Below are positions 29,853 to 39,191 of a stretch of DNA of 45,315 bases, piece after piece (position 1 is the first letter of the stretch; every line of letters begins with the position of its first letter). Location: the NCBI GenBank assembly GCA_018819305.1, contig JAHJQO010000025.1, positions 1-45,315 of the forward strand, in the 5' to 3' direction. The translations under genes and the position numbers were made by a program. Under the pieces are notes generated by a model. That model was not told the origin of the DNA. It was given only the letters and a program-made list of their open reading frames with translations, and did not search any database. This DNA is from Nanobdellota archaeon. Lineage in GTDB: Archaea > Nanobdellota > Nanobdellia > Woesearchaeales > SM23-78.

Positions 29853-31496
29853 ATGGCAAATAGAGATATACAACCAATTTTTATTTTACCTGAAAATACT
29901 TCGAGAACAACAGGAAAGGATGCTCAGAGAATGAACATTATGGCAGCCAAGCTTGTTGCAGAGACAGTCAGAACAACTCTTGGTCCTAAAGGCATGGACA
30001 AGATGATTGTTGACGGTGCAGGAGATGTGATTGTCACAAATGATGGAGTCACAATTCTTGAAGAGATGAACATCGAGCATCCATCTGCCAAGATGATTGT
30101 TGAGATTGCAAAGACCCAGGAAGACGAAGTTGGCGATGGAACAACCACAGCAGTTGTTCTTGCAGGCGAATTCCTGAAAAAAGCAGAATTCTTGCTTGAC
30201 CAGGAGATTCATCCAACAGTTATTGCAAAAGGATACAGAATGGCCGCTGAAAAAGCCAAAGAAATTCTTAATGAGATTGCAGAGGATGTTAAAGATACAG
30301 ATGATGATGTTCTTAAGAACATTGCTATCACTGCCATGACAGGCAAAGGTGCAGAGAGTTCAAAAGACCTCCTTGCAGACCTTGTTGTTAAGGGAGTCAA
30401 GCGAATCATAAACAAAGACAAAAATGGCAATGTTATGGATAAAAATGATATTAAGATTGAGAAAAAAGTTGGAGCAGGAGTTGATGAAAGCATTCTGATT
30501 GATGGTATTGTTCTTGACAAGGAAAGAGTTCACTCTGGCATGCCTAAAAAAGTTGAGAATGCAAAAATTGCATTAATTGATTCAGCTGTTGAAGTAAAAA
30601 ATACTGAGATTGAAGCTAAAATCAGTATTACTGACCCTGAAAAAATGCAGGCTTTCCTTGACATGGAGGAAAACATGCTTAGGAAAATGGTTGATAGAGT
30701 TATTAGTTCAGGAGCAAATGTTTTGTTCTGTCAAAAAGGCGTTGATGATATGGCTCAGCATTTTCTTGCCAAAAAAGGCGTTTTTACATGCAGAAGAATA
30801 AGCAAATCAGACCTGGAAAAACTTGCAAAAGCAACAGGTGCAAACATTGTAACAGATTTGAATGAGCTTTCTGCTAAAGACCTTGGCAAAGCAGGAGTTG
30901 TGGAAGAAGTCAAAGTTGGTGACGAGTCAATGACTTATGTTATGAATTGCAAAAATCCAAAAGCAGTCACTCTCTTGGTTAGAGGAAGTACAGAGCATGT
31001 TGTTGATGAAGTCAAAAGAGCTGTTGAAGATGCTATTGGCGACATAATTGCTTCTCTTAAGAACCACAAAGCTGTTGGCGGCGCAGGAGCACCTGAGATG
31101 GAGCTTAGCAAACAATTGCTGAAGTATTCAGAATCTTTGAGTGGCAGAGAACAGCTTGCTGTAAAGGCTTTTGCAGAAGCAATGGAAATCATTCCAAGAA
31201 CCCTGGCTGAAAACGCAGGTCTTGATCCAATTGATGTTCTTACTGAACTCAGAGCTGCTCATGACAAAAATCAGAAATGGGCGGGCATTAATGTTTTCAC
31301 AGGAAAAGTTGTTGATGCATGGAAGCTTGGTGTTATTGAGCCATTAAAGATTAAGACTCAGGCTGTTAGCAGTGCTGCTGAAGTTGCAGTCATGATTCTG
31401 AGAATTGATGATGTGATTTCCGGAGCTTCTGGTGGTGGTGGAAACTGTATGCCTCAAGGTATGCCTCCTGGAATGGGTGGAATGCCTGACTATTGA
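29853..31496 (+). CDS. thsA: Thermosome subunit, group II chaperonin
   Basis: A 547-residue CCT/TF55-family subunit. Diagnostic stretches: [49 protein letters not shown] (ATP binding and hydrolysis), MTGKGAE, and C-terminal [20 protein letters not shown]. The tail ends in a Gly/Met-rich [19 protein letters not shown]. It forms a double-ring cytosolic folding machine. Start set by GAGGTG nine bases upstream. Codon use is more regular than in the accessory genes. Confidence 0.98.
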   Translation: MANRDIQPIFILPENTSRTTGKDAQRMNIMAAKLVAETVRTTLGPKGMDKMIVDGAGDVIVTNDGVTILEEMNIEHPSAKMIVEIAKTQEDEVGDGTTTAVVLAGEFLKKAEFLLDQEIHPTVIAKGYRMAAEKAKEILNEIAEDVKDTDDDVLKNIAITAMTGKGAESSKDLLADLVVKGVKRIINKDKNGNVMDKNDIKIEKKVGAGVDESILIDGIVLDKERVHSGMPKKVENAKIALIDSAVEVKNTEIEAKISITDPEKMQAFLDMEENMLRKMVDRVISSGANVLFCQKGVDDMAQHFLAKKGVFTCRRISKSDLEKLAKATGANIVTDLNELSAKDLGKAGVVEEVKVGDESMTYVMNCKNPKAVTLLVRGSTEHVVDEVKRAVEDAIGDIIASLKNHKAVGGAGAPEMELSKQLLKYSESLSGREQLAVKAFAEAMEIIPRTLAENAGLDPIDVLTELRAAHDKNQKWAGINVFTGKVVDAWKLGVIEPLKIKTQAVSSAAEVAVMILRIDDVISGASGGGGNCMPQGMPPGMGGMPDY

Positions 31497-31585
31497 TTTT
31501 TCTTTTATTGTTCTTATTTTTTTAACTTCTTTATAGTGGTAACAAATCGAAAGTTTTATAAATCTTAAAACGTATGTATTCATTT

Positions 31586-32212
31586 ATGTTTGATAAATAT
31601 CTGACACAAGTGGTTGAGGAAAATCAATATGATAAACAAGCAGTTCCTGAACTAGAAAGACTTCTTGAAATGTTCATTGATGGTGTTCTAATGGAAGATG
31701 TTGGAACTCTTTTCAGAAATATTTTCAGTAAGAATGATTTTATAAGCCAAAAAGCAAGATTTCATGAATATGTTGAAATACTAGAATACTTAAAAAGAGG
31801 ATTTCCAGAAGAAAAAATCCAAAATGGTGAGGCATATGATGCTTGTTATAAAGAAGCACATCCTGAAGCAGTTTTTAGAGAATATCAAGCATGCCAGGAT
31901 ATGTATAAAGAGCAGACAGGAGAAACCCTTCCAATGTTGGCTTTTGCATTAACAGAGCCAATGTCAGAAATAACACGTGATACAATTAAGGAATTAGAAT
32001 TACCTCTTGCTGCAGGAACAACATGGATGTTTTATTCAGAATTAGTATCAGATTTGAAAGCCAGTCCAAAGTTCCAAGTAGAAGAAATCACAATGCAGGA
32101 TGTTGAAAAAGCCATGCGATTCTATGAAATCAAAGGTTTTGAATACAAAAGAAAAGACCGAATTCTGGAAACCGCTGAAAAAGTAATAAAAAGAATGGAA
32201 TTTATTGGGTGA
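31586..32212 (+). CDS. Unknown helical protein
   Basis: A 208-residue protein from ATG 31586, supported by CGAAAGTTTTATAAATC about 30 bases upstream (leaderless); an in-frame ATG at 31574 lies before the expected transcript start. It is all-helical and acidic: LTQVVEENQYDKQAVPELER, LEYLKRGFPEEKIQNGEAYD and a C-terminal RILETAEKVIKRMEFIG. I recognise no motif. The next gene starts eight bases downstream, so the two form an operon. Confidence 0.65.
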   Translation: MFDKYLTQVVEENQYDKQAVPELERLLEMFIDGVLMEDVGTLFRNIFSKNDFISQKARFHEYVEILEYLKRGFPEEKIQNGEAYDACYKEAHPEAVFREYQACQDMYKEQTGETLPMLAFALTEPMSEITRDTIKELELPLAAGTTWMFYSELVSDLKASPKFQVEEITMQDVEKAMRFYEIKGFEYKRKDRILETAEKVIKRMEFIG

Positions 32213-32219
32213 TGATAAA

Positions 32220-33005
32220 ATGTCAGACAATATGGATAAAGTAAAAGCATTTGCAAAAGAATTTAATATTGAATGGGAAAATGGAGAAACAGAGCTAAGT
32301 TTTAGAAAAAGAGTTGCAGATGAAATAATAGAAAGGTTTGAAGATCCTTTTTTATCAACTTCAATTATGACGGGTACGCATGAAGACGATTTTAATGAAG
32401 CAGAGGAATCATTTGCTTACATAGTATCTGGAGTACGATTCGAGTCTAAAAGACAAGATTACAAAAGCAGAAATGATACTTACTATGAAATGCCTTGGCT
32501 TGATTTTAATTCTATTCTGCGAGAGCAGGGTTTTATACAAGGATCAGGTTATGGTTTTGAAGGCAGGCATCCGGGAAAACTTGAGGAGGCATCTGTCTGG
32601 GTTGATTATAAGAGAGGAATTCTGCTTACAGCGAGCAGCATGGCTGGCAGAGAAATAGTTACAGCAGCAAACTTTCATTTTGAATTATATAGTCCAAAAA
32701 AAATCATGGCTTTTGATCCTTATGAAAAGAAAACTCTTAGAGATGTATTAGGTGGGAGTTTTCGGATAATTAAAGGACAAGAGCAGTCTCAAGGAGACAT
32801 TGCAGTGATAAGTAATGACGGAAGAGAAGGATTGGTTGACTATCTGCAAACATTAGACAATGCTTCATGGTTATTTCAAACCAACAATCCATGGCAACAC
32901 TATGACAAGCATCACATATGGTTAAAACCAGACACTCTTCTTTATGAAGACAATCTGAAAATTCTAACTGCAGATGTGCAGAGAATGATTGGTGTGAAGG
33001 AATAA
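32220..33005 (+). CDS. Unknown protein, second gene of pair
   Basis: A 261-residue protein from ATG 32220 with GGTGAT as ribosome binding site at the end of the preceding gene. The N-terminus is helical (KVKAFAKEFNIEWENGETEL); the centre is strand-rich (SFAYIVSGVRFESKRQDYKS, SVWVDYKRGILLTASSMAGR). No catalytic motif is recognised. Coupling to the preceding acidic helical protein suggests they work together. Confidence 0.65.
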   Translation: MSDNMDKVKAFAKEFNIEWENGETELSFRKRVADEIIERFEDPFLSTSIMTGTHEDDFNEAEESFAYIVSGVRFESKRQDYKSRNDTYYEMPWLDFNSILREQGFIQGSGYGFEGRHPGKLEEASVWVDYKRGILLTASSMAGREIVTAANFHFELYSPKKIMAFDPYEKKTLRDVLGGSFRIIKGQEQSQGDIAVISNDGREGLVDYLQTLDNASWLFQTNNPWQHYDKHHIWLKPDTLLYEDNLKILTADVQRMIGVKE

Positions 33006-33031
33006 TTACTTTCTAATTGATTACAAAAAAG

Positions 33032-33102
33032 CATACCTCGTTATTTACAACGAGCATTGCCCTTCTTTTTTGAACCAACATACCTCGCCCTAAAGTACGA
33101 GC
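33032..33102. repeat. Two tandem stem-loops with shared ends
   Basis: CATACCTCG-N10-CGAGC occurs twice (33032-33055 and 33079-33102), 47 bases apart. Both have a CTCG/CGAG stem and a 10-base loop, but the loops differ (TTATTTACAA and CCCTAAAGTA). They lie between a gene end and the next promoter. Confidence 0.65.
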
Positions 33103-33180
33103 TGTGTTGATTTTAGCGAAAAGTATATAAACTATTTCTTCTATTTTTATGCTTAGAATAAAAAAGAGGTGGTAGGTTCT

Positions 33181-33741
33181 TTGAGAGATGATACTACTGA
33201 AGATTATGAGCTTCTTCCTAAGCAGGAAGTTGATAATTTAAAAAAAGAGCTTGAGAGATTAAAAAAACATCCTTTTGGCGACTTATCCGAAGGTAAGGAC
33301 ATTCTTGAAGCTGTTAATAATCTAAACAGCAGTATAAAGAAGCTTATTGATATATTCACAAAAGCAGAAGCTGATTTAGCAAAAGAATATGGCGAGCAAA
33401 GCCCTGCGGGTGTTCTGAATGATATTAAAGACCAGAACGAGCAGATTGCCCAGGGATTAGTTGCAGTTGCTGACATGGTAAAGGAGATGAAAGATGAAAA
33501 TGTTCCTATGGCTCCAGGATCCAGGATTCCTATAATGCAACCCCGCAGAGGACCTGAATCATATAATATGCAATCTTCAGGACCATCACCTTATCCACAA
33601 CAAGATTTTGGAGTGCCTCCTCCACCACAGCCGTTTCCAGGCCTAGGAGAACAGGGTTCTTTTTCAATGCCTGAAGCACCTCCTTTTAATGATGAAATAA
33701 CAGCTCAACCAAGACACAAACCATTATTCTCAAGAAGATGA
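33181..33741 (+). CDS. Coiled-coil protein with proline-rich tail
   Basis: A 186-residue protein. GAGGTGGT six bases upstream decides for the TTG at 33181. Residues about 10-110 are coiled coil (QEVDNLKKELERLKKHPFGD, NNLNSSIKKLIDIFTKAEAD); residues 110-186 are low-complexity Pro/Gln/Ser (PQQDFGVPPPPQPFPG) ending PLFSRR. It may be a scaffold protein. BRE/TATA (GCGAAAAGTATATAAAC) lies at 33117-33133. The following gene starts four bases after its stop. Confidence 0.7.
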   Translation: MRDDTTEDYELLPKQEVDNLKKELERLKKHPFGDLSEGKDILEAVNNLNSSIKKLIDIFTKAEADLAKEYGEQSPAGVLNDIKDQNEQIAQGLVAVADMVKEMKDENVPMAPGSRIPIMQPRRGPESYNMQSSGPSPYPQQDFGVPPPPQPFPGLGEQGSFSMPEAPPFNDEITAQPRHKPLFSRR

Positions 33742-33745
33742 TAAA

Positions 33746-33967
33746 ATGATATTGACAAGTCCTGTTAAGGATTTCTTTGTAAAGGTAGTTCCTCATGCTA
33801 AAAATGCAAGGATGAAGGAATTAAATTTCCTAGAAGCAGAACTGATAATGGCTGAAGAAGAAATATTGCAGAGAAAAGCTGCTCTTTCTCCAGAAGAAAT
33901 AAATTTATTTGACACTAAAATTCATGACTTAAAAAAATGGGTTGAAAGAAAAAAGCATGAATTATAA
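33746..33967 (+). CDS. Small helical protein, operon partner
   Basis: A 73-residue protein four bases downstream of the coiled-coil gene, with GATGAT acting as ribosome binding site. Two helices (ELNFLEAELIMAEEEILQRK and PEEINLFDTKIHDLKKWVER) suggest a helical hairpin that could bind the upstream coiled-coil partner. No family is recognised. Confidence 0.68.
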   Translation: MILTSPVKDFFVKVVPHAKNARMKELNFLEAELIMAEEEILQRKAALSPEEINLFDTKIHDLKKWVERKKHEL

Positions 33968-33993
33968 TTTTTTCTTTGTCTTTAAACATCTCT

Positions 33994-34164
33994 TTATACA
34001 TCCTTGCCCATGACAGTCCTTCTGCTGTTTTCTTTTGCTCTCCAGATTGCTTTCTTGACAATCTCATCAACTTTCTCATTAAGAGCAGTCACAAAATCAG
34101 CAGCAACACTCATGTCTCCGCAAGCATCTTTTATCTTGGCTTTAATTATAAGCATCTCAGGCAT
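33994..34164 (-). CDS. Histone-fold protein (DUF1931-like)
   Basis: A 56-residue ORF preceded by GAGGTGGT. The sequence MPEMLIIKAKIKDACGDMSV, then ADFVTALNEKVDEIVKKAIW and RAKENSRRTVMGKDV, has the histone-fold plan: short helix, long helix, and the R-[KR]-T-V strand with a final acidic position. It resembles small archaeal DUF1931/histone-like proteins rather than canonical HMf. It probably binds DNA as a dimer. It converges on the helical-protein gene, 26 bases away. Confidence 0.75.
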   Translation of the reverse strand: MPEMLIIKAKIKDACGDMSVAADFVTALNEKVDEIVKKAIWRAKENSRRTVMGKDV

Positions 34165-34282
34165 AATACCACCTCATAATTATTTTATTAACATTATATT
34201 TTTTTAGATATATAAAGATTGCTATTATATTGCGTATTTTTTACGATAAATTTAAATATCTTTTATTTGTCTTTTGTATCAT

Positions 34283-34866
34283 ATGGAAAAAAACAGTCTA
34301 ATCACAAAACACTTAAAATAATATTATTTCTTGTTATCTTGATATTAGTTATTGCTATTGCATTTATATTGTTTAAAAAATCGTCTGATAAAACTGAGGT
34401 GAATAATGTGGAAGAAACAAAAGTTTTGTTAAAAACAACAAAAGGAGACATTACAATAAAACTCTATGATGACATGCCTATTACTGCAGGTAATTTCAAA
34501 GAGCTTGTTGGCAAAGGATTTTATGATGGTGTGATTTTTCACAGGGTTATTGACGGGTTCATGATTCAGGGCGGAGATCCTGAAGGAACAGGCAGAGGCG
34601 GACCAGGATACAATATAAAGGATGAATTCACAGACCATAACCAGAATAACAGAGGCACGATTTCAATGGCAAACGCAGGCCCAAACACCGGAGGCAGCCA
34701 GTTTTTTATTAATTTAGTCAACAATAATTTTCTGGATTCCAAACACCCGGTTTTTGGAGAAGTGGTTGAAGGTATGGATGTTATTGATGCCCTTGCAAAA
34801 GTTGAAACAGGTGCTCAGGACAGACCTGTTGAAGAAGTGAAGATAATCAAGGCAGAAATTACTTGA
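34283..34866 (+). CDS. Membrane-anchored cyclophilin, start region frameshifted
   Basis: Peptidyl-prolyl isomerase of about 195 residues. An N-terminal anchor (TLKIILFLVILILVIAIAFI) is followed by the cyclophilin domain: VIFHRVIDGFMIQGGDPEGT (catalytic Arg and Phe), FTDHNQNNRGTISMANAG, NTGGSQFFINL and HPVFGEVVEGMDVID. The best start, ATG 34283, lies about 30 bases after BRE/TATA (CGATAAATTTAAATATC), but an A7 run at 34287-34293 puts it one base out of frame; an A8 run would give MEKKQSNHKTLK continuous with the domain. Without that, a weak TTG at about 34267 would be needed. Confidence 0.85.
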
Positions 34867-34951
34867 TTTTTTTATTACTTTTTATTTACTACTTCCGAAT
34901 ACTAACAATCGAAAATTATTTATATAGTTCTATTTTTGTTTAGAGGATAAC

Positions 34952-36697
34952 ATGGTAAAGCCAAAAAAAGAAAAAAAACCAGCACTAACAGGTGTTCTGG
35001 CGGAGTATGAAAAGAAATACATAGCTGGTGCTCCAGCAGAACAAAAAAAAGAATGGCAGGCACTAAAAAGTCAGCTTGAAGATATAATAAGCACAAAAAA
35101 AGCACCAGGCATTTCAAAAAGAGCAGAATTGCCTTTAATTCTTTTGGCAACACCAGAAATAATTCTTCTGCCGTCAAACATGGGAAATTTGGTGAATGTA
35201 ATTGCAACCGGAGACGGAGGCGGTGTGGCAGATATATCTGGTGCACTTGCAATAGAACTAAACAGCCAAGGATTAAATGTTCATGTTGCTCTGCCTGAAT
35301 ACAAGCATCTTTTCCAGGCTTTAACAGACATGAGTAGGGCAGACTATGAATTATTAAAAAGAGAAATAGATGACCATTCAAGAATTCACCTTGTTGCAGA
35401 TGACATGTTTTCAGCTGCAAAATCTGTTTATGATGACCAAACATCAGGACTTGAAAAAATAAATCTAAGGAAAGCTAATGCATTTCAGAGAGGAGTAATC
35501 TCAAGAATTCTTCCAGAACTTAAAACGCAAAATAACAACATTCTGGTGCATTGCAATGACTGGATGACAGGTCTTATACCAGCTGCTGCCAAAAGTCAGG
35601 GAATAATGAGCCTGATGACATTACATAATACTTTTACATATAATCAATGGCCAAAAGGACTGCATAAACACAGCATTGATATTGAGCCATTTTGGGAATA
35701 CATATATTTCAGGCAGCATCCGCATGTTTTTGGCAGTTCATATAAAGATAATTATGAAAAAAATGAAGTAGATTTTATGACTTCTGGATTATTTGCATCA
35801 GATTTCATAAATACAGTAAGTCCTACATTTCTAAAAGAGCTTGTTGAAGGTTATTTTCATGAACACCATATAATGCCAGACCATATGCGTGATGTTATCA
35901 GGCATAGATTTTATCATGGTTCTGCAACAGGGATTCTCAATGCACCTTTAATAACAGCAGACCCAAGAAAAGATCCTGAAATAGTTCAGAAATACTGGCA
36001 TAAAACAAATGGGAAAAAAGACATTGTGGGATTAACAGAAGGAAAACAAAAAAACAAACTATATTTTCAACAGAAAACTGGATTGGAAGTTAATCCAGAC
36101 AAACCATTATTTTTCTGGCCGTCAAGATTGTCAAGGCCTCAAAAAGGTTTTGAATTATTACTTAAAGTAATACCTGGTTTAATGCAGGAATCAAATATGC
36201 AAATTGCAGTTGTTGCGAATGGTGATCCATATCTCATATATGAAATAAGAAAATATCAAGAAGCATTCAATGGTAGAGTGAGTTACATCCCTTTCTCAAG
36301 ACAACTCAGTCAGATTGGAAAAGCAGGTGCTGATTTCATTCTAATGCCATCATTATACGAGCCCTGCGGTATTCCTCAGGTTGAAGCACCTCGCTATGGA
36401 ACAATTCCTGTAGTAAGGCGCACAGGAGGTCTTGCAGATACAGTACAAGAATTATCAACAAATGGATTTCAGGGAAATGGATTTCTTTTTGATGACTTCC
36501 TTCCAAGCGGGCTTAACTATGCAATACGAAATGCTCTGAACTTTTATTCCAGAGAACCAGATTTCAAAGAGAAAGTACAGGCAAGAATCATGGATGAGAG
36601 TTTTGCAAAGTTTAATATAAAAAATACTGCAGACCAATACATTAAAGTTTATCAGGAAATACTTGATAGAAATCGCACTGGATTAAAGGTTAAATAA
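34952..36697 (+). CDS. glgA: Glycogen/starch synthase (GT5)
   Basis: A 581-residue GT-B glycosyltransferase. The N-terminal domain has TGDGGGVADISGALAIEL where bacterial GlgA has K-x-G-G-L-(A/G)-D-V; the usual lysine is missing. LVHCNDWMTGLIPAAAK and LHNTFTYNQWP follow. The C-terminal domain has FWPSRLSRPQKGFELLL and MPSLYEPCGIPQVEA...GTIPVVRRTGGLADTV, the E-x7-E and GGLxDT donor-binding motifs. It extends alpha-1,4-glucan from ADP- or UDP-glucose. Promoter CGAAAATTATTTATATAG lies at about 34909-34926. An N-terminal extension of about 60 residues is unusual. Confidence 0.9.
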   Translation: MVKPKKEKKPALTGVLAEYEKKYIAGAPAEQKKEWQALKSQLEDIISTKKAPGISKRAELPLILLATPEIILLPSNMGNLVNVIATGDGGGVADISGALAIELNSQGLNVHVALPEYKHLFQALTDMSRADYELLKREIDDHSRIHLVADDMFSAAKSVYDDQTSGLEKINLRKANAFQRGVISRILPELKTQNNNILVHCNDWMTGLIPAAAKSQGIMSLMTLHNTFTYNQWPKGLHKHSIDIEPFWEYIYFRQHPHVFGSSYKDNYEKNEVDFMTSGLFASDFINTVSPTFLKELVEGYFHEHHIMPDHMRDVIRHRFYHGSATGILNAPLITADPRKDPEIVQKYWHKTNGKKDIVGLTEGKQKNKLYFQQKTGLEVNPDKPLFFWPSRLSRPQKGFELLLKVIPGLMQESNMQIAVVANGDPYLIYEIRKYQEAFNGRVSYIPFSRQLSQIGKAGADFILMPSLYEPCGIPQVEAPRYGTIPVVRRTGGLADTVQELSTNGFQGNGFLFDDFLPSGLNYAIRNALNFYSREPDFKEKVQARIMDESFAKFNIKNTADQYIKVYQEILDRNRTGLKVK

Positions 36698-36711
36698 AAA
36701 TTAAAGGTTAA

Positions 36712-36761
36712 AAAACTCATTTATGCGTATACCAGAAAAATAATTTATCTTTTTCTTTTTT
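36712..36761. repeat. Direct repeat of gltX 3' end, left copy
   Basis: Fifty bases (including TTATGCGTATACCAGAAAAA) match 40209-40258 at 48 positions. The right copy is the genuine end of gltX (last 15 codons and stop); this copy stands alone after the glycogen-synthase gene and touches the stop of the winged-helix/PLD gene. The two copies bound a 3.4-kb island, as attL and attR would. Confidence 0.88.
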
Positions 36762-37600
36762 TAGAATAATTTCTTCAGCTCCTTAACGCGCGACTGATAA
36801 TCTAATGATGTCCTGAAGAGATTCCAAAACACTTTTTGAAGCCAGGAAACCCATTCATCATCAAAAACTTCATAAACTATCCTGGTATTTTTATGTAACT
36901 CTCCTTTTTTGTATTTTTTTTGCTCTTCTTCATCCTTAAATCTTGCAATCTTGTCATCTATGATGAATCCTCTCAGAGGTTGATGACAATGTCTCACTTC
37001 AAAACAATCAGGGTATTTTGCATTAAGTTTTGAAATCTTGCTCAGATTGGAAATTGAAGCTAAGTTTACTCTGCAGATAATTTTAAACATTATCTTTTTT
37101 TTGGCCAGTTCCTCCATGACTTGAAGAATTGATTGGTTTTTTTCTTTCATATTAATAAAAGAAAGGTTTCCTGAAAAGCAATAAATTGTGTTTTTTGCCT
37201 GCCTAAACAAAGAAATTATTTGTGGATTCTTTGAATTCTCCTCATTTAGGTATTCCTCTGTAAATGCTCTCTTCTTTTTGTTAGGAACAAACTGATATAT
37301 GTCCATGAAGTCAAAGTCCTGCTTAATTCGCCCAGCTCTTACCTCCTGAAACAGCACGTCTTTCACTTCATCAAATGATGAAGCACCTGAGCCTGAGTAA
37401 AAAACAATTTTCAGTGCTGCCTGAGTTCCTTTTCTGAATGTTTTTATGTCGATCAAGCCTGTTCTTTCTTTTATTTTTTGAAGATAAGAATCAGTGGTTA
37501 CCCAGCTCCTACCAATGTATCTGGAGATATCCTGGACGGTGACAGGCTCTTTTTTAACAAAGTCAATAATTTTTTTCACATCTTCTTGTTCAAGGACCAT
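36761..37600 (-). CDS. Winged-helix regulator with PLD-like/TrmB-like domain
   Basis: A 279-residue protein. Residues 1-75 form a winged helix (TVQDISRYIGRSWVTTDSYL then KIKERTGLIDIKT). Residues 130-279 resemble the sensor half of archaeal TrmB-like/PLD-like regulators: AKNTIYCFSGNLSFINMKEK, MFKIICRVNLASISNL, EVRHCHQPLRGFIIDDKIAR, IVYEVFDDEWVSWLQKVFW. No catalytic HKD motif is visible. It is divergent from the radical SAM operon with about 100 bases between, so it is the likely local regulator. Confidence 0.75.
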   Translation of the reverse strand: MVLEQEDVKKIIDFVKKEPVTVQDISRYIGRSWVTTDSYLQKIKERTGLIDIKTFRKGTQAALKIVFYSGSGASSFDEVKDVLFQEVRAGRIKQDFDFMDIYQFVPNKKKRAFTEEYLNEENSKNPQIISLFRQAKNTIYCFSGNLSFINMKEKNQSILQVMEELAKKKIMFKIICRVNLASISNLSKISKLNAKYPDCFEVRHCHQPLRGFIIDDKIARFKDEEEQKKYKKGELHKNTRIVYEVFDDEWVSWLQKVFWNLFRTSLDYQSRVKELKKLF

Positions 37601-37704
37601 GAACTCAAGGAATGGAATTGAGTTTATAAAATTTATTAAAAATAAAACAATATTAAACTTTTTTAAAACTAAATTATAACTATATTAAAACACTACATAA
37701 TATT

Positions 37705-39006
37705 ATGATAAGTAACTTAATTAAAATTGAACAGCAAGGAAACCAATTCATATTATTCAACAAAAGAGGAATGGTCTTAGAATTAAATAAAAAAGAATAC
37801 AATCTCTTTCAAAAATATGCGCATCAAAAAAAATTTCCCTGGAGACATAAAGAATTCTTCAACAAATTATGCTATTATGAAATGACTGACTTTGAAGATT
37901 ACCTGCCAGTAAAAGTACCTGTTGAATATTCGCAAAAACTATTAAGCCATGATTCTGAAAAACCACTTTACAAATCTCCTATAATAGCACATCTAGGTAT
38001 CACATCTGCCTGTAATATGCAATGTGAATACTGTTCAATTAGACAACCATATAGGAAAACAAAAGAATTATCAACAAAAGAATGGAAACAAGTAATAAAA
38101 AAACTCTCGAATTTTGGCGTGTTTCAAATAGGATTTACAGGCGGGGAACCAACCCTTAGAAAAGACTTGGTTGAGTTAGCAGAATATGTTAGCTCACAAA
38201 AATGCACTTTTAATCTTACTACAAACTGCTGGAACATAAATGAAGATCTCATAGTAGATTTAAAAAAAGCAGGTATGAAACAATGTCAAGTCTCACTTGA
38301 TTGCCACAAAGCAGAAGTCAACGACGCTCTCCGACAAAAAGGTTCTAGAGACCGTGTTATAAGATCAATTAAACTCCTGCAAAAACACAACATTGTTGTT
38401 GGAATTGATTGTGTTGTTTCCAAAAATAACCTAAAACATATCCTTGAATTTGTGAAATGGCTGGAAAAAGAAAATGTGCCTGCCCTAACTCTTATAAAAA
38501 TAAAGCAAGGAGATCTTTTGCTGAATAAATTCAAAGAACTACTGCCGGATTATGTTGAATACAGCAATTTAATTAATGAGTTATGCAATCGAAAAAATGA
38601 AAACCCATGCGTTACTATAGACTGTGGTTCAGTGAGCAATCTTCAATCTGTGCTAAAAAAAGATGAACTAGATAAAGTTCCTGTAGCTGGGTGCCCTGTG
38701 GCACACACACTTCTTTCTATCTCGCCTAATGGAGATATTTATCCTTGTGTGGCGCTAAGTACGTCTGAGTTTAAGATAGGAAATGCTCTACAGGATAACC
38801 TGTATGATTTATGGGAGCAAAATAAAGTACTCTGCACCTTAAGATTAATGAAATCAAAAATAACAGGGCAATGCCAATCCTGCGACCGTCTGGATCGCTG
38901 CCGTGGCGGATGCAGAGGCATTGCAAAATCATTGTACTCTTCTCTTTGGGAGAGCGATAAAACATGCAAATATTTGGAGGTGAAAAATGGAAGTCAGAGC
39001 AGATAA
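37705..39006 (+). CDS. Radical SAM/SPASM peptide-modifying enzyme with RRE-like N-terminus
   Basis: A 433-residue enzyme. Residues about 5-60 (GNQFILFNKRGMVLELNKKE) resemble a PqqD-like RiPP recognition element. The radical SAM core has CNMQCEYC (C103, C107, C110) and GFTGGEPT (GGEP 146-149). The C-terminal SPASM domain (C330, C348, C390, C393, C399, C403, C421; SISPNGDIYPCVA, CRGGCRG) would hold two auxiliary Fe-S clusters, as in PqqE, MftC and AlbA-type RiPP maturases. A 46-residue ORF with a strong ribosome binding site overlaps its end. Confidence 0.88.
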   Translation: MISNLIKIEQQGNQFILFNKRGMVLELNKKEYNLFQKYAHQKKFPWRHKEFFNKLCYYEMTDFEDYLPVKVPVEYSQKLLSHDSEKPLYKSPIIAHLGITSACNMQCEYCSIRQPYRKTKELSTKEWKQVIKKLSNFGVFQIGFTGGEPTLRKDLVELAEYVSSQKCTFNLTTNCWNINEDLIVDLKKAGMKQCQVSLDCHKAEVNDALRQKGSRDRVIRSIKLLQKHNIVVGIDCVVSKNNLKHILEFVKWLEKENVPALTLIKIKQGDLLLNKFKELLPDYVEYSNLINELCNRKNENPCVTIDCGSVSNLQSVLKKDELDKVPVAGCPVAHTLLSISPNGDIYPCVALSTSEFKIGNALQDNLYDLWEQNKVLCTLRLMKSKITGQCQSCDRLDRCRGGCRGIAKSLYSSLWESDKTCKYLEVKNGSQSR

Positions 39007-39127
39007 GTTCCTAACAGGGCACTATGCTTATTTCAGTGAACTGCCAGATAGAACGCACAGATTAGAAGGAATAGTGTCAAAAAATATAACGGGAGATTAT
39101 CAAATAAAAAATACAACCAAGTACTGA
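38987..39127 (+). CDS. Candidate RiPP precursor peptide
   Basis: A 46-residue ORF with a near-perfect ribosome binding site (GGAGGTG, five bases before ATG) overlapping the radical SAM gene by 20 bases. It starts MEVRADKFLTGHYAYFSELP and ends GDYQIKNTTKY. There is no Cys, but four Tyr, several Thr/Asn, and a C-terminal Tyr, residues used by radical SAM maturases in PQQ and mycofactocin. Size, coupling and position between two SPASM enzymes suggest a precursor, with leader about 1-30 and core near the C-terminus. It could instead be a small accessory protein. Confidence 0.65.
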   Translation: MEVRADKFLTGHYAYFSELPDRTHRLEGIVSKNITGDYQIKNTTKY

Positions 39128-39191
39128 TAGGAAATAACACTATCTACTAAATTATTTTTATTATTTTTTAATATGCGTAGAGGAGACAAAT

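Noticed and set aside
29886-31192. Several long ORFs antisense to the thermosome gene
   Set aside because: Shadows of a highly biased coding frame; no initiation signals and no recognisable sequence.
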